A stretch of 64,000 nucleotides of DNA from Bacteroidales bacterium UBA1173 (GCA_002311655.1 DBYZ01000016.1:1-64000), one strand, 5' to 3'. Shown: positions 15,508-23,761, numbered from the stretch's first letter. Notes: generated from the letters alone by a model not told the origin. Numbers and translations are program-made.

Positions 15508-16898
15508 TACAGATGAACTACTTCTCCGTATGCTGCAGCTGCAGCTTCCATGATGGCTTCCGACATCGTTGGGTGAGGGAAGATGTTTTCAATAATGTCA
15601 CGGCCTTCAGCGCCGAGTTCGCGTGCCAACACTGCTGTTGCAACCATCTCGGTGACGTTTTCGCCCACCATGTGGCAGCCTAACCATTTGTTTGTCTTGG
15701 CATCGAACACCACCTTGATGAAACCGTCTTTATTGCCTGCTGCCGCTGCCTTTCCTGATGCTGTGAACGGGAACTTGCCGATTTTCACTTCATAGCCTGC
15801 CGCGATAGCTTTTGCCTCGCTCAAGCCGACGGAAGCGATCTCAGGTGTGATGTATGTGCAGCCAGGGATGTTGTTGTAGTTCAATGGCTTAGGATTCATG
15901 CCGCAGAACTTCTCGACGCAGATGATAGCCTCGTGTGATGCCTTGTGCGCCAATGCCGGTCCGTGAACGATGTCACCGATAGCGTAAACGCCTTCAACAT
16001 TGGTGCGATAGTAGTCGTCAACGATGATCTTACCGCGTTCGTTGGCGATTCCGAGGTTTTCGAGACCAAGGTCCTCGAGGTTTGTCTGCACTCCGACAGC
16101 TGAAAGAACGATGTCAGCTTCAACGACTTTCTCGCCTTTCTTGGTGCTGATGGTGCACACGCATTTCTCACCTGTGGTGTCGACGTTGGTGACGGAAGCT
16201 TCAGTCATAACTGTCATCTTCAGTTTCTTGAAGCAGCGTTCAACCTGCTTTGAAACCTCTTCGTCTTCGTTTGGAACGATGTTAGGAAGGAACTCTACTA
16301 ATGTCACTTTCACGCCCATCGAGGTGAAGAAGAAAGCGAACTCAGAGCCGATGGCGCCTGAACCGACAACCACCATGGTCTCAGGAAGCTTGTCGAGCAC
16401 CAAAGCCTGACGGTAGCTGATGATTTTCTTGCCGTCGATAGGCATCGCCGGCAACTGACGCACTCTCGAACCAGTGGCGAGGATGATGTGGTCGGCTTCA
16501 TATTCTGTCGTATTGCCTTCAGCATCAACGACTTTCACTGTCTTGTTTGCTGTGAGTGAGCCGAGACCAGGAATCAACTCGACATTGTTCTTTTTAAAGA
16601 GGTATTGAACACCCTTGCTCATTCCGTCGGCAACGCCACGGCTGCGTGCAACGACAGCCTCCATGTCCGGATGAACCTCTCCTTCGAGCTTAATGCCGTA
16701 ATTCTCAGCATGTTGCATATATGTATAGACTGCAGCGCTCTTCAACAAAGCCTTGGTAGGAATGCAGCCCCAGTTGAGGCAAGTGCCACCAATTTCAGCT
16801 TTTTCAACAACGCCAACTTTTTTTCCAAGCTGTGAAGCTCTGATAGCTGCGACGTAACCGCCAGGACCGCTACCAATCACAATAACATCGTACTTCAT
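15507..16898 (-). CDS. lpdA: Dihydrolipoyl dehydrogenase
   Basis: The FAD-dependent E3 component that reoxidises dihydrolipoamide in 2-oxoacid dehydrogenase or glycine cleavage complexes, reducing NAD+. The 463-aa protein has an N-terminal dinucleotide-binding motif (VIVIGSGPGGYVAA), the redox-active disulfide in GGTCLNWGCIPTK, and a second NAD-binding motif (VVVGSGAIGSEFA). The C-terminal dimerisation domain carries the active-site HPTMSEA. I chose the ATG at 16898, because the longer frame would start with TTG. No E1 or E2 partner gene lies in the window. Confidence 0.95.
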   Translation of the reverse strand: MKYDVIVIGSGPGGYVAAIRASQLGKKVGVVEKAEIGGTCLNWGCIPTKALLKSAAVYTYMQHAENYGIKLEGEVHPDMEAVVARSRGVADGMSKGVQYLFKKNNVELIPGLGSLTANKTVKVVDAEGNTTEYEADHIILATGSRVRQLPAMPIDGKKIISYRQALVLDKLPETMVVVGSGAIGSEFAFFFTSMGVKVTLVEFLPNIVPNEDEEVSKQVERCFKKLKMTVMTEASVTNVDTTGEKCVCTISTKKGEKVVEADIVLSAVGVQTNLEDLGLENLGIANERGKIIVDDYYRTNVEGVYAIGDIVHGPALAHKASHEAIICVEKFCGMNPKPLNYNNIPGCTYITPEIASVGLSEAKAIAAGYEVKIGKFPFTASGKAAAAGNKDGFIKVVFDAKTNKWLGCHMVGENVTEMVATAVLARELGAEGRDIIENIFPHPTMSEAIMEAAAAAYGEVVHL

Positions 16899-16952
16899 GA
16901 TTATCAATGATTTATGTTAATTTTTAATTTATTTTTAATTATCTGAATTTAA

Positions 16953-16986
16953 TTGTGCGAAATTACAAAAAATTTTCTTATCTTTG
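16953..16986 (+). promoter_or_regulatory. Promoter of the lipocalin gene
   Basis: The -7 box TATCTTTG (16979-16986) is a full TAnnTTTG match, with a TTG (16953-16955) 23 nt upstream. The implied start near 16992 supports the ATG at 17076 rather than any earlier frame start. Confidence 0.6.
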
Positions 16987-17075
16987 CAACATTGTTAGTG
17001 GAGAATTTTCTTCATGTTAATATTTGCCGAAAAGCAATTTTTTCACATCATTTAGTTCCTTTTAATTATTTAATT

Positions 17076-17510
17076 ATGTTAGCTGATTATTTCAATAATC
17101 CGCTCATATCATATAAGTGGTATGAAGTGGCTCGCACCCGCGAGAAATGTATCATCAAAAAAGTTGATGTTTTTATGTATCTCTCTCTTACTCACGACGA
17201 TGCATTCGATTTGCTCTATGTCGCTTATGATGAGACTAACCGCCGTCTGATGAGAAATTATCATGGAAAATTTGTCATCAAAATGACGAATGACTATTTG
17301 ATTATTCGTCACGGATTATGGAGAAAGAAATATTTAATTGTTGCAAAAAACGATGATTGTAATCTTGTAGCCTTGTCAAACAGAAGAAAATCAAAGGTCT
17401 GGATTTTATCACATTCTTTGCCGTATGACAAAGCGGATTTTGACAAAATTATGAAATCTCTTGAAAATCAAGGTTTTGACACAAGAAATATTGAATTATT
17501 TTATAAATAG
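17076..17510 (+). CDS. Lipocalin-like protein (Blc family fold)
   Basis: A 144-aa protein that I match by eye to bacterial Blc lipocalins. It has the N-terminal signature KWYEVAR, a middle series of short beta strands, then KKYLIVAKND, LVALSN and KVWILSHSLPYDK. It ends with the C-terminal helix FDKIMKSLENQGFDTRNIELF, all in the family's order. Blc proteins bind lipids at the outer membrane, but this copy lacks a signal peptide or lipobox at the chosen start, so it may be cytoplasmic. I chose the ATG at 17076 because the upstream promoter excludes the longer frame. It is unusually rich in basic residues for a lipocalin. It is monocistronic, with purB behind its own promoter. Confidence 0.65.
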   Translation: MLADYFNNPLISYKWYEVARTREKCIIKKVDVFMYLSLTHDDAFDLLYVAYDETNRRLMRNYHGKFVIKMTNDYLIIRHGLWRKKYLIVAKNDDCNLVALSNRRKSKVWILSHSLPYDKADFDKIMKSLENQGFDTRNIELFYK

Positions 17511-17589
17511 TTGGCTTTTAAAATTCAATAGAAAAGATTGTTGTCGTTATTTTTGCCAAATTTATTTTTATTTATAAGAATTTTATTCT

Positions 17590-17597
17590 TATCTTTG
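17590..17597 (+). promoter_or_regulatory. -7 box of the purB promoter
   Basis: TATCTTTG, a full TAnnTTTG match, lies about 29 nt before the purB ATG. No good -33 element was found at the expected spacing. Confidence 0.5.
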
Positions 17598-17625
17598 CAA
17601 ATTTGAACGATAACAATTTTTGGAA

Positions 17626-18972
17626 ATGAATATATCAGAGTTAACTGCCATTTCGCCGATCGACGGTCGTTATCGCAAGAAAGTCGAACGTCTCGACGAG
17701 TATTTTTCGGAGTTTGGTCTTATCCGCGCCAGAGTGATGGTGGAGGTGGAGTATTTTATCGCGCTTTGCCAGATTCCATTGCCTCAGTTGGCGGATTTCA
17801 ACAAAAATGATTTCCGTAAGCTGAGGAATATTGTCAAAAACTTCAAAGTCGCTGACGCTCAAGAGATTAAAGAGATTGAGAAGACGACAAACCATGACGT
17901 GAAAGCGGTCGAATATTTCCTGAAACGTCATTTTGACGAGATGAACCTGACTCAATTCAAGGAGTTTATCCATTTCGGTCTTACATCTCAGGATATCAAC
18001 AACAGCGCCGTGCCTTACACCATGATGCAGGCTCATAATAAACTGGTTCGTCCTGCTTTTGCTCAGGTCGTGGCAAAACTCAAAGCGATGGCTGACGAAT
18101 GGCGCGAGGTCCCGATGTTGGCGCACACTCACGGTCAGCCGGCGAGTCCTACGCACCTTGGAAAAGAGATATATGTGTTCGTGGAACGCCTCGAGGATCA
18201 GCTGGAGGAGCTGGATAAAATCCCGTTTACCGCTAAATTCGGCGGCGCGACAGGCAATATGAACGCTCATAAAGTCGCCTATCCTCAGATAAACTGGCGT
18301 GAATTCGCTAAGAAATTCATCAAAAAACTCGGACTGAAACGTCAGGAAACGACAACACAGATTGAGCATTACGACATGATGGCGCAATATTTCGACGCTC
18401 TCAAACGTATAAACACAATCCTAATCGACTTGTCGCGCGACATTTGGCTGTACGTCTCGATGGATTATTTCAAACAGAAGATCAAAGCAGGCGAGGTGGG
18501 CTCCTCAGCAATGCCTCATAAAGTCAACCCGATCGATTTCGAGAACGCGGAAGGTAACCTCGGAATGGCAAACGCCATCTTCGAGCATCTCAGCCGCAAA
18601 CTCCCGATCAGCCGCATGCAACGCGACCTCACCGACTCTACAGTGACACGAAACATCGGTGTGCCTCTGGCTCATACTCTCATCGCAACAAGCTCATTGT
18701 CAAAAGGTTTGGATAAGTTGATTCTTAATGAGACAAAGCTTCGTGCCGACTTGCAAAACAACTACGCCGTCGTCGCTGAGGCTATCCAGACCATCCTTCG
18801 CCGTGAGCAGGTGGAAGGTGCCTACGAGCTTTTGAAAGGACTGACACGCACCAATGAAAAGGTGACTCGCGAGTCGATTGACGCATTTATTGACCAACTG
18901 CCTGTAAGTGAAGAAGTTAAGAAAGAGATGCACGCCATCACTCCGGAAAATTATACAGGTTTTAATTTTTAA
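17626..18972 (+). CDS. purB: Adenylosuccinate lyase
   Basis: It catalyses two fumarate-releasing steps in purine synthesis: SAICAR to AICAR and adenylosuccinate to AMP. The 448-aa protein carries the superfamily signature SSAMPHKVNPIDFENAEGN (about residues 294-312), the FGLTSQDINNSAVP segment with the active-site region, and MLAHTHGQPASPTHLGKE with the catalytic His. The ATG at 17626 is preferred to a TTG two codons earlier. It is followed after 9 nt by an ABC exporter gene, probably cotranscribed. Confidence 0.96.
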   Translation: MNISELTAISPIDGRYRKKVERLDEYFSEFGLIRARVMVEVEYFIALCQIPLPQLADFNKNDFRKLRNIVKNFKVADAQEIKEIEKTTNHDVKAVEYFLKRHFDEMNLTQFKEFIHFGLTSQDINNSAVPYTMMQAHNKLVRPAFAQVVAKLKAMADEWREVPMLAHTHGQPASPTHLGKEIYVFVERLEDQLEELDKIPFTAKFGGATGNMNAHKVAYPQINWREFAKKFIKKLGLKRQETTTQIEHYDMMAQYFDALKRINTILIDLSRDIWLYVSMDYFKQKIKAGEVGSSAMPHKVNPIDFENAEGNLGMANAIFEHLSRKLPISRMQRDLTDSTVTRNIGVPLAHTLIATSSLSKGLDKLILNETKLRADLQNNYAVVAEAIQTILRREQVEGAYELLKGLTRTNEKVTRESIDAFIDQLPVSEEVKKEMHAITPENYTGFNF

Positions 18973-18981
18973 ACACGAAAC

Positions 18982-20829
18982 ATGGATAAAAAAAGAAATT
19001 TTCGCAGGATATTGCATTACGTTAAGCCTTACTGGTTCAGCGTTTTGATGAATATAGTGTTCAATGTTTTGGCAATAGTGTTCTCACTGTTCTCGTTCTC
19101 GATGATAGTGCCGTTCTTGAACCTCTTGTTCAATCCTGAAAACCTCACCACGGTCAAGCCGGAATTTGCCCTCGACACCGACACCTTGCTGGCGACGCTC
19201 GACTATTACGTGAGTTATATTATCATCTTGAAAGGACAGGCTACGGCGTTGATATTCATATGCTTATTGCTTGTGATAGCTTTCTTCCTGCGAAATATTA
19301 CCACTTATTTTGCCTTGTATTTCATGGTCGGAGCGCGTGCCGGCACCATCCAGGATTTGCGCAACGATATGTACAAGAAAATCATGATTTTGCCATTGTC
19401 GTTCTACAGCAAACATAAAAAAGGCGACATCATGGCGAGAATCACCACCGACGTGCAGGAAATCGAGGTGTCAATAATCAGTTATCTCGACACTTTCATC
19501 AAATCACCACTCACAATCGCCGCATATTTCGCATACATGCTTGGCGTCAGCTGGCGTCTTACCTTGTTTGTGCTGGTGCTGCTGCCAATCGGCGGACTTA
19601 TCATCGGAGCGATAGGAAAGTCGTTGAAGAAAGACTCTCTCGACGGACAGAACCGTTTCGCCGGAATGCTTGCAACCATTGAGGAAACCATTGGCGGACT
19701 GCGTATCATCAAGGCATTCAACGCGATAGGCTATTCAAGCGAGAAGTTCAACGAGCAGAATGGTAAGTACACACGAGTCATAAAATTCGTGAACCGCAAA
19801 CGCGACCTCAGCTCCCCGATGAGCGAGTTCCTCTCGTCAATAATCATCTCCATCGTGGTCTGGTTTGGCGCCACTTTGATTTTGAACGCTGCCGCCACTC
19901 CAGGAGCGGAACCAAGCATCACAGCGGCTAATTTCATCGCTTACATCGTAGTCTTCTCACAGATAATTTCACCTGCGAAATCGTTCTCACAAGGTTTCTA
20001 CAGCCTCCAAAAAGGTATGGCTTCAGCCGACCGTATCTTCGAAGTGCTTGACGCAGAAGAAGTTATAGTCGAGAAAGAAAATGCAATCTCACTTCCTGAT
20101 TTCAAGGATTCTATCGTCTACAACGACGTGAGTTTCCATTATAATGAGGTGAATGTTTTGAAAAACATCAACCTTACGATTCCGAAAGGTAAGATGGTGG
20201 CTCTCGTTGGTGAAAGCGGCGGCGGAAAATCCACGTTGGTCGACCTTTTGCCGAGATTTTATGATGTCAGCCAAGGAAGCATCAAGATTGACGGAACCGA
20301 CGTCCGTGACTTCAAGATTTGCGATGTGCGTGGCTTGATGGGCATCGTCTCACAGGAAAGCATTTTGTTTAACGACACCATATTTAATAATATAGCATTC
20401 GGCTTGGAACACGCTACCCGCGAAGCTGTCATCGAGGCTGCAAAGATTGCTAACGCTCACGATTTCATCATGGAGATGGAAGACGGCTACGACACATATA
20501 TCGGCGACCGCGGCATGAACCTCTCGGGCGGACAGCGTCAGCGTATCAGCATTGCGCGTGCAGTGCTTAAGAATCCTCCGATTCTGATTCTTGATGAGGC
20601 GACATCGTCACTCGACACGGAGTCTGAACGTCTGGTGCAAGAGGCGTTGTCGAAAGTCATGACAAACCGCACCTCAATCGTCATCGCACACCGTCTGTCG
20701 ACAATTCAAAATGCCGACGAAATCCTCGTGATGGTGAAGGGACAAATCGTTGAACGCGGTAAGCATGAGGAACTTATAGAATTAGGTGGAGTCTACAAAC
20801 GTCTGACGGATCTGCAGTCGTTCAATTAG
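18982..20829 (+). CDS. MsbA-like ABC transporter (fused membrane and ATPase domains)
   Basis: A 615-aa half-transporter expected to act as a homodimeric exporter in the inner membrane. Residues ~1-340 form a six-helix ABC exporter membrane domain. The nucleotide-binding domain (about 370-610) has Walker A GESGGGKSTLVD, signature LSGGQRQRISIAR, Walker B ILILDEATSSLD and the H-loop IAHRLST. The family includes lipid A flippases and drug exporters; which of these applies cannot be decided. It lies 9 nt behind purB. The substrate is unknown, with lipid export a reasonable guess. Confidence 0.88.
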   Translation: MDKKRNFRRILHYVKPYWFSVLMNIVFNVLAIVFSLFSFSMIVPFLNLLFNPENLTTVKPEFALDTDTLLATLDYYVSYIIILKGQATALIFICLLLVIAFFLRNITTYFALYFMVGARAGTIQDLRNDMYKKIMILPLSFYSKHKKGDIMARITTDVQEIEVSIISYLDTFIKSPLTIAAYFAYMLGVSWRLTLFVLVLLPIGGLIIGAIGKSLKKDSLDGQNRFAGMLATIEETIGGLRIIKAFNAIGYSSEKFNEQNGKYTRVIKFVNRKRDLSSPMSEFLSSIIISIVVWFGATLILNAAATPGAEPSITAANFIAYIVVFSQIISPAKSFSQGFYSLQKGMASADRIFEVLDAEEVIVEKENAISLPDFKDSIVYNDVSFHYNEVNVLKNINLTIPKGKMVALVGESGGGKSTLVDLLPRFYDVSQGSIKIDGTDVRDFKICDVRGLMGIVSQESILFNDTIFNNIAFGLEHATREAVIEAAKIANAHDFIMEMEDGYDTYIGDRGMNLSGGQRQRISIARAVLKNPPILILDEATSSLDTESERLVQEALSKVMTNRTSIVIAHRLSTIQNADEILVMVKGQIVERGKHEELIELGGVYKRLTDLQSFN

Positions 20830-20837
20830 TTCAAAAA

Positions 20838-20871
20838 TTTGAAATACAGATTGAAAAAAATATTATTTTTG
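20838..20871 (+). promoter_or_regulatory. Promoter of the DUF5606-pyrK-pyrD operon
   Basis: TTTG (20838-20841), a 22-nt spacer, and TATTTTTG (20864-20871) fit the Bacteroidota TTTG/TAnnTTTG pattern. The start codon follows ~30 nt later. Confidence 0.65.
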
Positions 20872-20901
20872 CGAAAATTTTAGAAAAAATTAAGATTTAA
20901 G

Positions 20902-21450
20902 ATGGATTTAAGTAAAGTTGTAGCCATTTCTGGCAAACCGGGCCTTTTCCTCGTTACAACAAACGGCAATGGAAAGCTCATCGTTGAATCATTGTTAGAT
21001 GGAAAGCGTATCCCTGCTTTCGCAAACGACAAAATCAGTTCTTTAGAGGAAATCAGCATCTTCACAACAGGTGAGGACAAGCCGTTGAAAGAAGTTTTTA
21101 TGAGCATTCATGAGAAAATGGGCGACAAGCTCGATTTCGATCCGAAGAAAGCATCACCGGTCGAGTTGAGAGAGAAATTCTTGATTGTGTTGCCTGAATA
21201 TGACGAAGACGCTGTGTATCAATCAGATATGAAGAAGGTGTTCCAGTGGTATCAGCTTCTCAACGATAAAGGTATCCTTGATTTCACCGTTGAAGAAAAG
21301 AAAGAGGAAGCAGCTGAAGAGGCTCCTGTCGAGAAAAAAGCAGTGAAGAAAGAGACAAAGAAAGCGGCACCAAAGGCAGCACCGAAAGAAAACGTGAAAG
21401 CCGCCGCCGCTCCAGCGACAAAGTCAACAAAAAAACCTAAGAAGGTTTAA
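20902..21450 (+). CDS. DUF5606 domain protein with Lys/Ala-rich tail
   Basis: A 182-aa cytoplasmic protein. Residues 1-135 match what I recall of the DUF5606 family of Bacteroidota (MDLSKVVAISGKPGLFLV start, KKVFQWYQLLNDKGILDF). The rest (about 136-182) is a low-complexity Glu/Lys/Ala/Pro tail, probably disordered and possibly nucleic-acid binding. Function unknown. Its stop overlaps the pyrK start by one base (TAATG), so it is translationally coupled to pyrimidine synthesis genes. Whether that is functional or merely positional is open. Confidence 0.8.
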   Translation: MDLSKVVAISGKPGLFLVTTNGNGKLIVESLLDGKRIPAFANDKISSLEEISIFTTGEDKPLKEVFMSIHEKMGDKLDFDPKKASPVELREKFLIVLPEYDEDAVYQSDMKKVFQWYQLLNDKGILDFTVEEKKEEAAEEAPVEKKAVKKETKKAAPKAAPKENVKAAAAPATKSTKKPKKV

Positions 21451-22208
21451 TGAAAAAAATAATTGATTTTCATATAATTGAGAAGCAAACGTTTCAGAGG
21501 GCTGCGTTGTTGAAATTGAAATCAGCAACGCAGTTGCCTGAAATCCGCGGCGGTCAGTTCGTCAACGTTCGTGTCGACGGCTGCGACCACGCCTATCTGC
21601 GTCGTCCGATTTCAATCCATGACGTTGATTATCAGAATAATACAATAGATTTGCTCATTCAGGAGAAGCACGAAGGCACAAAAAAACTCTGTGCTCTTCC
21701 TGTGGGGGCTACAGTGAATGTCGTGTTACCGTTGGGCAATGGATTCACCATGCCTGAAAAAGACGATAACATTCTGTTGGTCGGCGGCGGCATCGGAATC
21801 GCACCGTTGTTGTATTTTGCAAAACAATGTAATTATTTGCATAATATCAATTTCCTGTTGGGCGGCCGCACGCAGTCAGACCTGATGCTTCTCGACCGTT
21901 TCAGCAACGAGGGCGACGTGTTCATCACCACCAACGACGGCTCGATGGGGGAGAAAGGCTTTGTGACAGAACATAGTCTTTGGAACACAATGAAAATCAA
22001 TAAGATATATGCGTGTGGTCCTATGCCGATGATGAAGGCGGTGGCTAAGCTGGCACGCGAAAAAGGCATCTGGTGCGAGGTGTCACTCGAAAACCAGATG
22101 GCATGCGGCATAGGTGCCTGCCTGTGCTGCGTGGAAAATACAAAGGAAGGCAATCTGTGCGTCTGCAAAGAAGGTCCGGTTTTTAATATTGAGAGGTTGC
22201 TATGGTAA
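21450..22208 (+). CDS. pyrK: Dihydroorotate dehydrogenase B electron-transfer subunit (PyrK)
   Basis: A 252-aa FAD and [2Fe-2S] subunit that passes electrons from dihydroorotate oxidation in PyrD to NAD+. It shows a ferredoxin-reductase fold: FAD-binding YLRRPISIHD, NAD-binding LLVGGGIGIAPLLYFAK, and a C-terminal cysteine cluster (CGIGACLCC...CVCKEGPVF) that ligates the iron-sulfur centre. It overlaps pyrD by 7 nt and DUF5606 by 1 nt, forming a tight operon. The pairing identifies pyrD as the class 1B enzyme. Confidence 0.95.
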   Translation: MKKIIDFHIIEKQTFQRAALLKLKSATQLPEIRGGQFVNVRVDGCDHAYLRRPISIHDVDYQNNTIDLLIQEKHEGTKKLCALPVGATVNVVLPLGNGFTMPEKDDNILLVGGGIGIAPLLYFAKQCNYLHNINFLLGGRTQSDLMLLDRFSNEGDVFITTNDGSMGEKGFVTEHSLWNTMKINKIYACGPMPMMKAVAKLAREKGIWCEVSLENQMACGIGACLCCVENTKEGNLCVCKEGPVFNIERLLW

Positions 22209-23113
22209 AGACTGAAATCAAACTCAAGGGCTTAACCCTGAAAAACCCCGTCATGACAGCATCTGGAACGTTCGGCTACGGTGAGGAATATGCCGATTTT
22301 GTTGATCTTTCCGAACTCGGCGGCATCATCGTAAAAGGAACCACCTTGCATCACCGCGAAGGCAATCCTTATCCGCGCATGGCAGAAACCCCGATGGGCA
22401 TGCTTAACTGCGTCGGACTTCAAAACAAAGGCGTTGATTATTTTATAGAAACGATTTATCCGAGAATCAAAGATTTTGAAACCAATGTCATTGTCAATGT
22501 AAGCGGCTCAAACATAGACGATTACGTCACTGCAGCCGCCAAGATTGATGCCCTTCACAATATTCCTGCAATAGAGTTGAATGTTTCATGCCCCAACGTG
22601 AAACAAGGCGGCATGGCGTTTGGCGTGACATGCTCAGGCATAGAACAGGTTGTGAAAGCTGTGCGTGAGGTGTATAATAAACATTTGATTGTCAAGCTAT
22701 CACCTAATGTCACCAACATCGCTGAGATAGCTCTCGCTGCAGAGGCTGCAGGTGCCGATTCGGTTTCATTGATTAATACCTTATTAGGTATGGCGATTGA
22801 TGCCGAGACGAGAAAGCCAATCCTTTCGATGGTAACTGGCGGATTGTCAGGCGCTTGCGTGAAGCCAGTGGCGCTGCGCATGGTGTGGCAGGTGTCGAAA
22901 GCCGTGAAGATTCCTGTAATCGGTCTCGGAGGCATCTCATCGGCCACTGACGCGATAGAATTCCTGCTTGCCGGCGCATCCGCCATCCAAATTGGCACAG
23001 CCAACTTCATCGACCCAGCAATTTCTGGTAAAGTCGCGAAAGGAATCGTGGAATACTGCGAGAAGCATGGGGTTGAAGACGTAAACGACCTTGTTGGCGG
23101 ATTGATTCTGTAA
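22202..23113 (+). CDS. pyrD: Dihydroorotate dehydrogenase, class 1B catalytic subunit (PyrD)
   Basis: It oxidises dihydroorotate to orotate, the fourth step of pyrimidine synthesis, with FMN, and partners with PyrK. The 303-aa TIM-barrel protein contains the N-terminal NPVMTASGTFGYGEEY, IELNVSCPN with the active-site region, the FMN phosphate-binding GLGGISSATDAIEFLLAGASAIQIGTA, and lacks a membrane anchor. That fits a soluble class 1B enzyme. The overlap with pyrK implies coupled translation. pyrF lies far away at 43806, so the pathway is dispersed. Confidence 0.95.
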   Translation: MVKTEIKLKGLTLKNPVMTASGTFGYGEEYADFVDLSELGGIIVKGTTLHHREGNPYPRMAETPMGMLNCVGLQNKGVDYFIETIYPRIKDFETNVIVNVSGSNIDDYVTAAAKIDALHNIPAIELNVSCPNVKQGGMAFGVTCSGIEQVVKAVREVYNKHLIVKLSPNVTNIAEIALAAEAAGADSVSLINTLLGMAIDAETRKPILSMVTGGLSGACVKPVALRMVWQVSKAVKIPVIGLGGISSATDAIEFLLAGASAIQIGTANFIDPAISGKVAKGIVEYCEKHGVEDVNDLVGGLIL

Positions 23114-23138
23114 TTTTTTATTATTTTTGTAATTATTA

Positions 23139-23174
23139 TAAAAGTAATTATTGAAAAGATAATAATTACTTTTA
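23139..23174 (+). terminator. AT-rich 14-bp hairpin after pyrD
   Basis: TAAAAGTAATTATT (23139-23152) and AATAATTACTTTTA (23161-23174) are perfectly complementary around an 8-nt loop. The stem is nearly GC-free, and it is followed by TTGG rather than a long T-tract. It is a possible terminator or mRNA 3'-end stabiliser for the pyr operon. Confidence 0.5.
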
Positions 23175-23261
23175 TTGGAAAAGTAAAAATGACAGTCGGA
23201 ATACGTCGCAGGACGAAAGAGAAGATTCAGTACTGTATAACGGCAATCAGAAGTACATAAC

Positions 23262-23391
23262 AAAAAAGGCATCACGTAAAGATGCCTTAAATCTAGCCCC
23301 TGATGCGTGTAGGAGGTTTACGTTTTTGCGTGATGCTATGCGGGCGGGGGCTTCGCACTTCCCATATGCATCGTCCTATCACGACTTATTT
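23262..23391 (-). ncRNA. Candidate small RNA with its own promoter and terminator
   Basis: On the minus strand a -7 box TATTTTTG (23397-23404) precedes about 130 nt without a convincing reading frame. The segment ends in a Rho-independent terminator: stem AAGGCATC/GATGCCTT (23281-23288 and 23266-23273) plus a U-tract at 23262-23267. The 5' half can fold into a bulged hairpin closed by CGTGAT/ATCACG. The 7-nt terminator loop UUUACGU (23274-23280) is fully complementary to ACGUAAA (23317-23323), so a pseudoknot is possible. Next to that lies CCUCC, an anti-Shine-Dalgarno-like run. I do not recognise it as SRP RNA, tmRNA or a named riboswitch. Bounds are inferred. Confidence 0.6.
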
Positions 23392-23396
23392 GAATG

Positions 23397-23404
23397 CAAA
23401 AATA
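23397..23404 (-). promoter_or_regulatory. -7 box for the minus-strand small RNA
   Basis: TATTTTTG on the minus strand matches TAnnTTTG; the -33 box is weak. It lies ~75 nt from, and points away from, the strong plus-strand promoter at 23454-23485. Confidence 0.45.
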
Positions 23405-23453
23405 CAATTTTTTACTTTAACGCTGCTGTTTTTTTTATAAAAAATTTCTCCAA

Positions 23454-23485
23454 TTTGCATTTTTAAATATTTATTCCTATCTTTG
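23454..23485 (+). promoter_or_regulatory. Strong promoter for the leader RNA and secreted-protein operon
   Basis: TTTG (23454-23457), a 20-nt spacer and TATCTTTG (23478-23485) make a full consensus match. The predicted start near 23491 leaves a ~270-nt leader before the ATG at 23762. Confidence 0.75.
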
Positions 23486-23490
23486 CAGTC

Positions 23491-23708
23491 GCAAAATAAA
23501 ACAAAACATCTATGTAGAAGAAGTAAATAAACATACATAAAAAATAGCGTTTGTGCTATTCCTTGAAGCTCAATTTCCACAAGTCTTTACGACTAACCAA
23601 TCAAGGGACAGTTCACAAACGCCGTATTTAGGTACGGCGTGGAACAACTTGTTTGATTGGTGGGAGTGGAAACCCGAGCTTCGGCAAGTTGGTTTCCACG
23701 CTTTTTTT
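23491..23708 (+). ncRNA. Structured leader RNA with alternative terminator (riboswitch-like or 6S-like)
   Basis: The visible pairings are as follows. P1 is GAAGCTC..TTTCCAC (23565-23571, 23574-23580) with GTGGAAA..GAGCTTC (23666-23672, 23676-23682), 14 bp. P2 is ACCAATCAA (23596-23604) with TTGATTGGT (23653-23661). P3 is ACGCCGTA/TACGGCGT (23619-23626, 23633-23640), extended by GTTC/GAAC. A 5' hairpin is AATAGC/GCTATT (23543-23560). A terminator stem GTGGAAACC/GGTTTCCAC (23666-23674, 23691-23699) is followed by T7. P1 and the terminator use the same GTGGAAA strand and cannot coexist. GCGTTTGTG (23547-23555) is also complementary to CACAAACGC (23614-23622). A closing stem, asymmetric bubble and apical stem would also suit a 6S-type RNA. 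No known riboswitch core motif was recognised. Confidence 0.7.
23666..23708 (+). terminator. Rho-independent terminator at the end of the leader RNA
   Basis: The 9-bp stem GTGGAAACC/GGTTTCCAC encloses a small CGA/TCG hairpin and is followed by CGCTTTTTTT. It precedes the 23762 ATG by 54 nt, so downstream expression needs readthrough or antitermination, or a further promoter not seen here. Confidence 0.75.
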
Positions 23709-23761
23709 ATGTGGTTTTGGAAATAATAAACAACTTAATAATAACTTAATAACTAATTAAA

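Noticed and set aside
16953..17075. 41-codon N-terminal extension of the lipocalin-like gene
   Set aside because: It spans the promoter and predicted transcription start; lipocalin similarity begins after the ATG at 17076.
17641..18387. 248-codon open frame antisense to purB
   Set aside because: It mirrors the purB reading frame and has no protein-like domain features.
23262..23391. SRP (4.5S) RNA or tmRNA
   Set aside because: The conserved SRP apical loop with GGAAG..AGCA and the tmRNA tRNA-like ends were looked for and not found.
23332..23439. Plus-strand peptide preceded by AGGAGG
   Set aside because: A ~35-codon frame starts 15 nt after an SD-like AGGAGG. Bacteroidota rarely use SD sites, the peptide is not protein-like, and the minus strand has a better-supported small RNA here.
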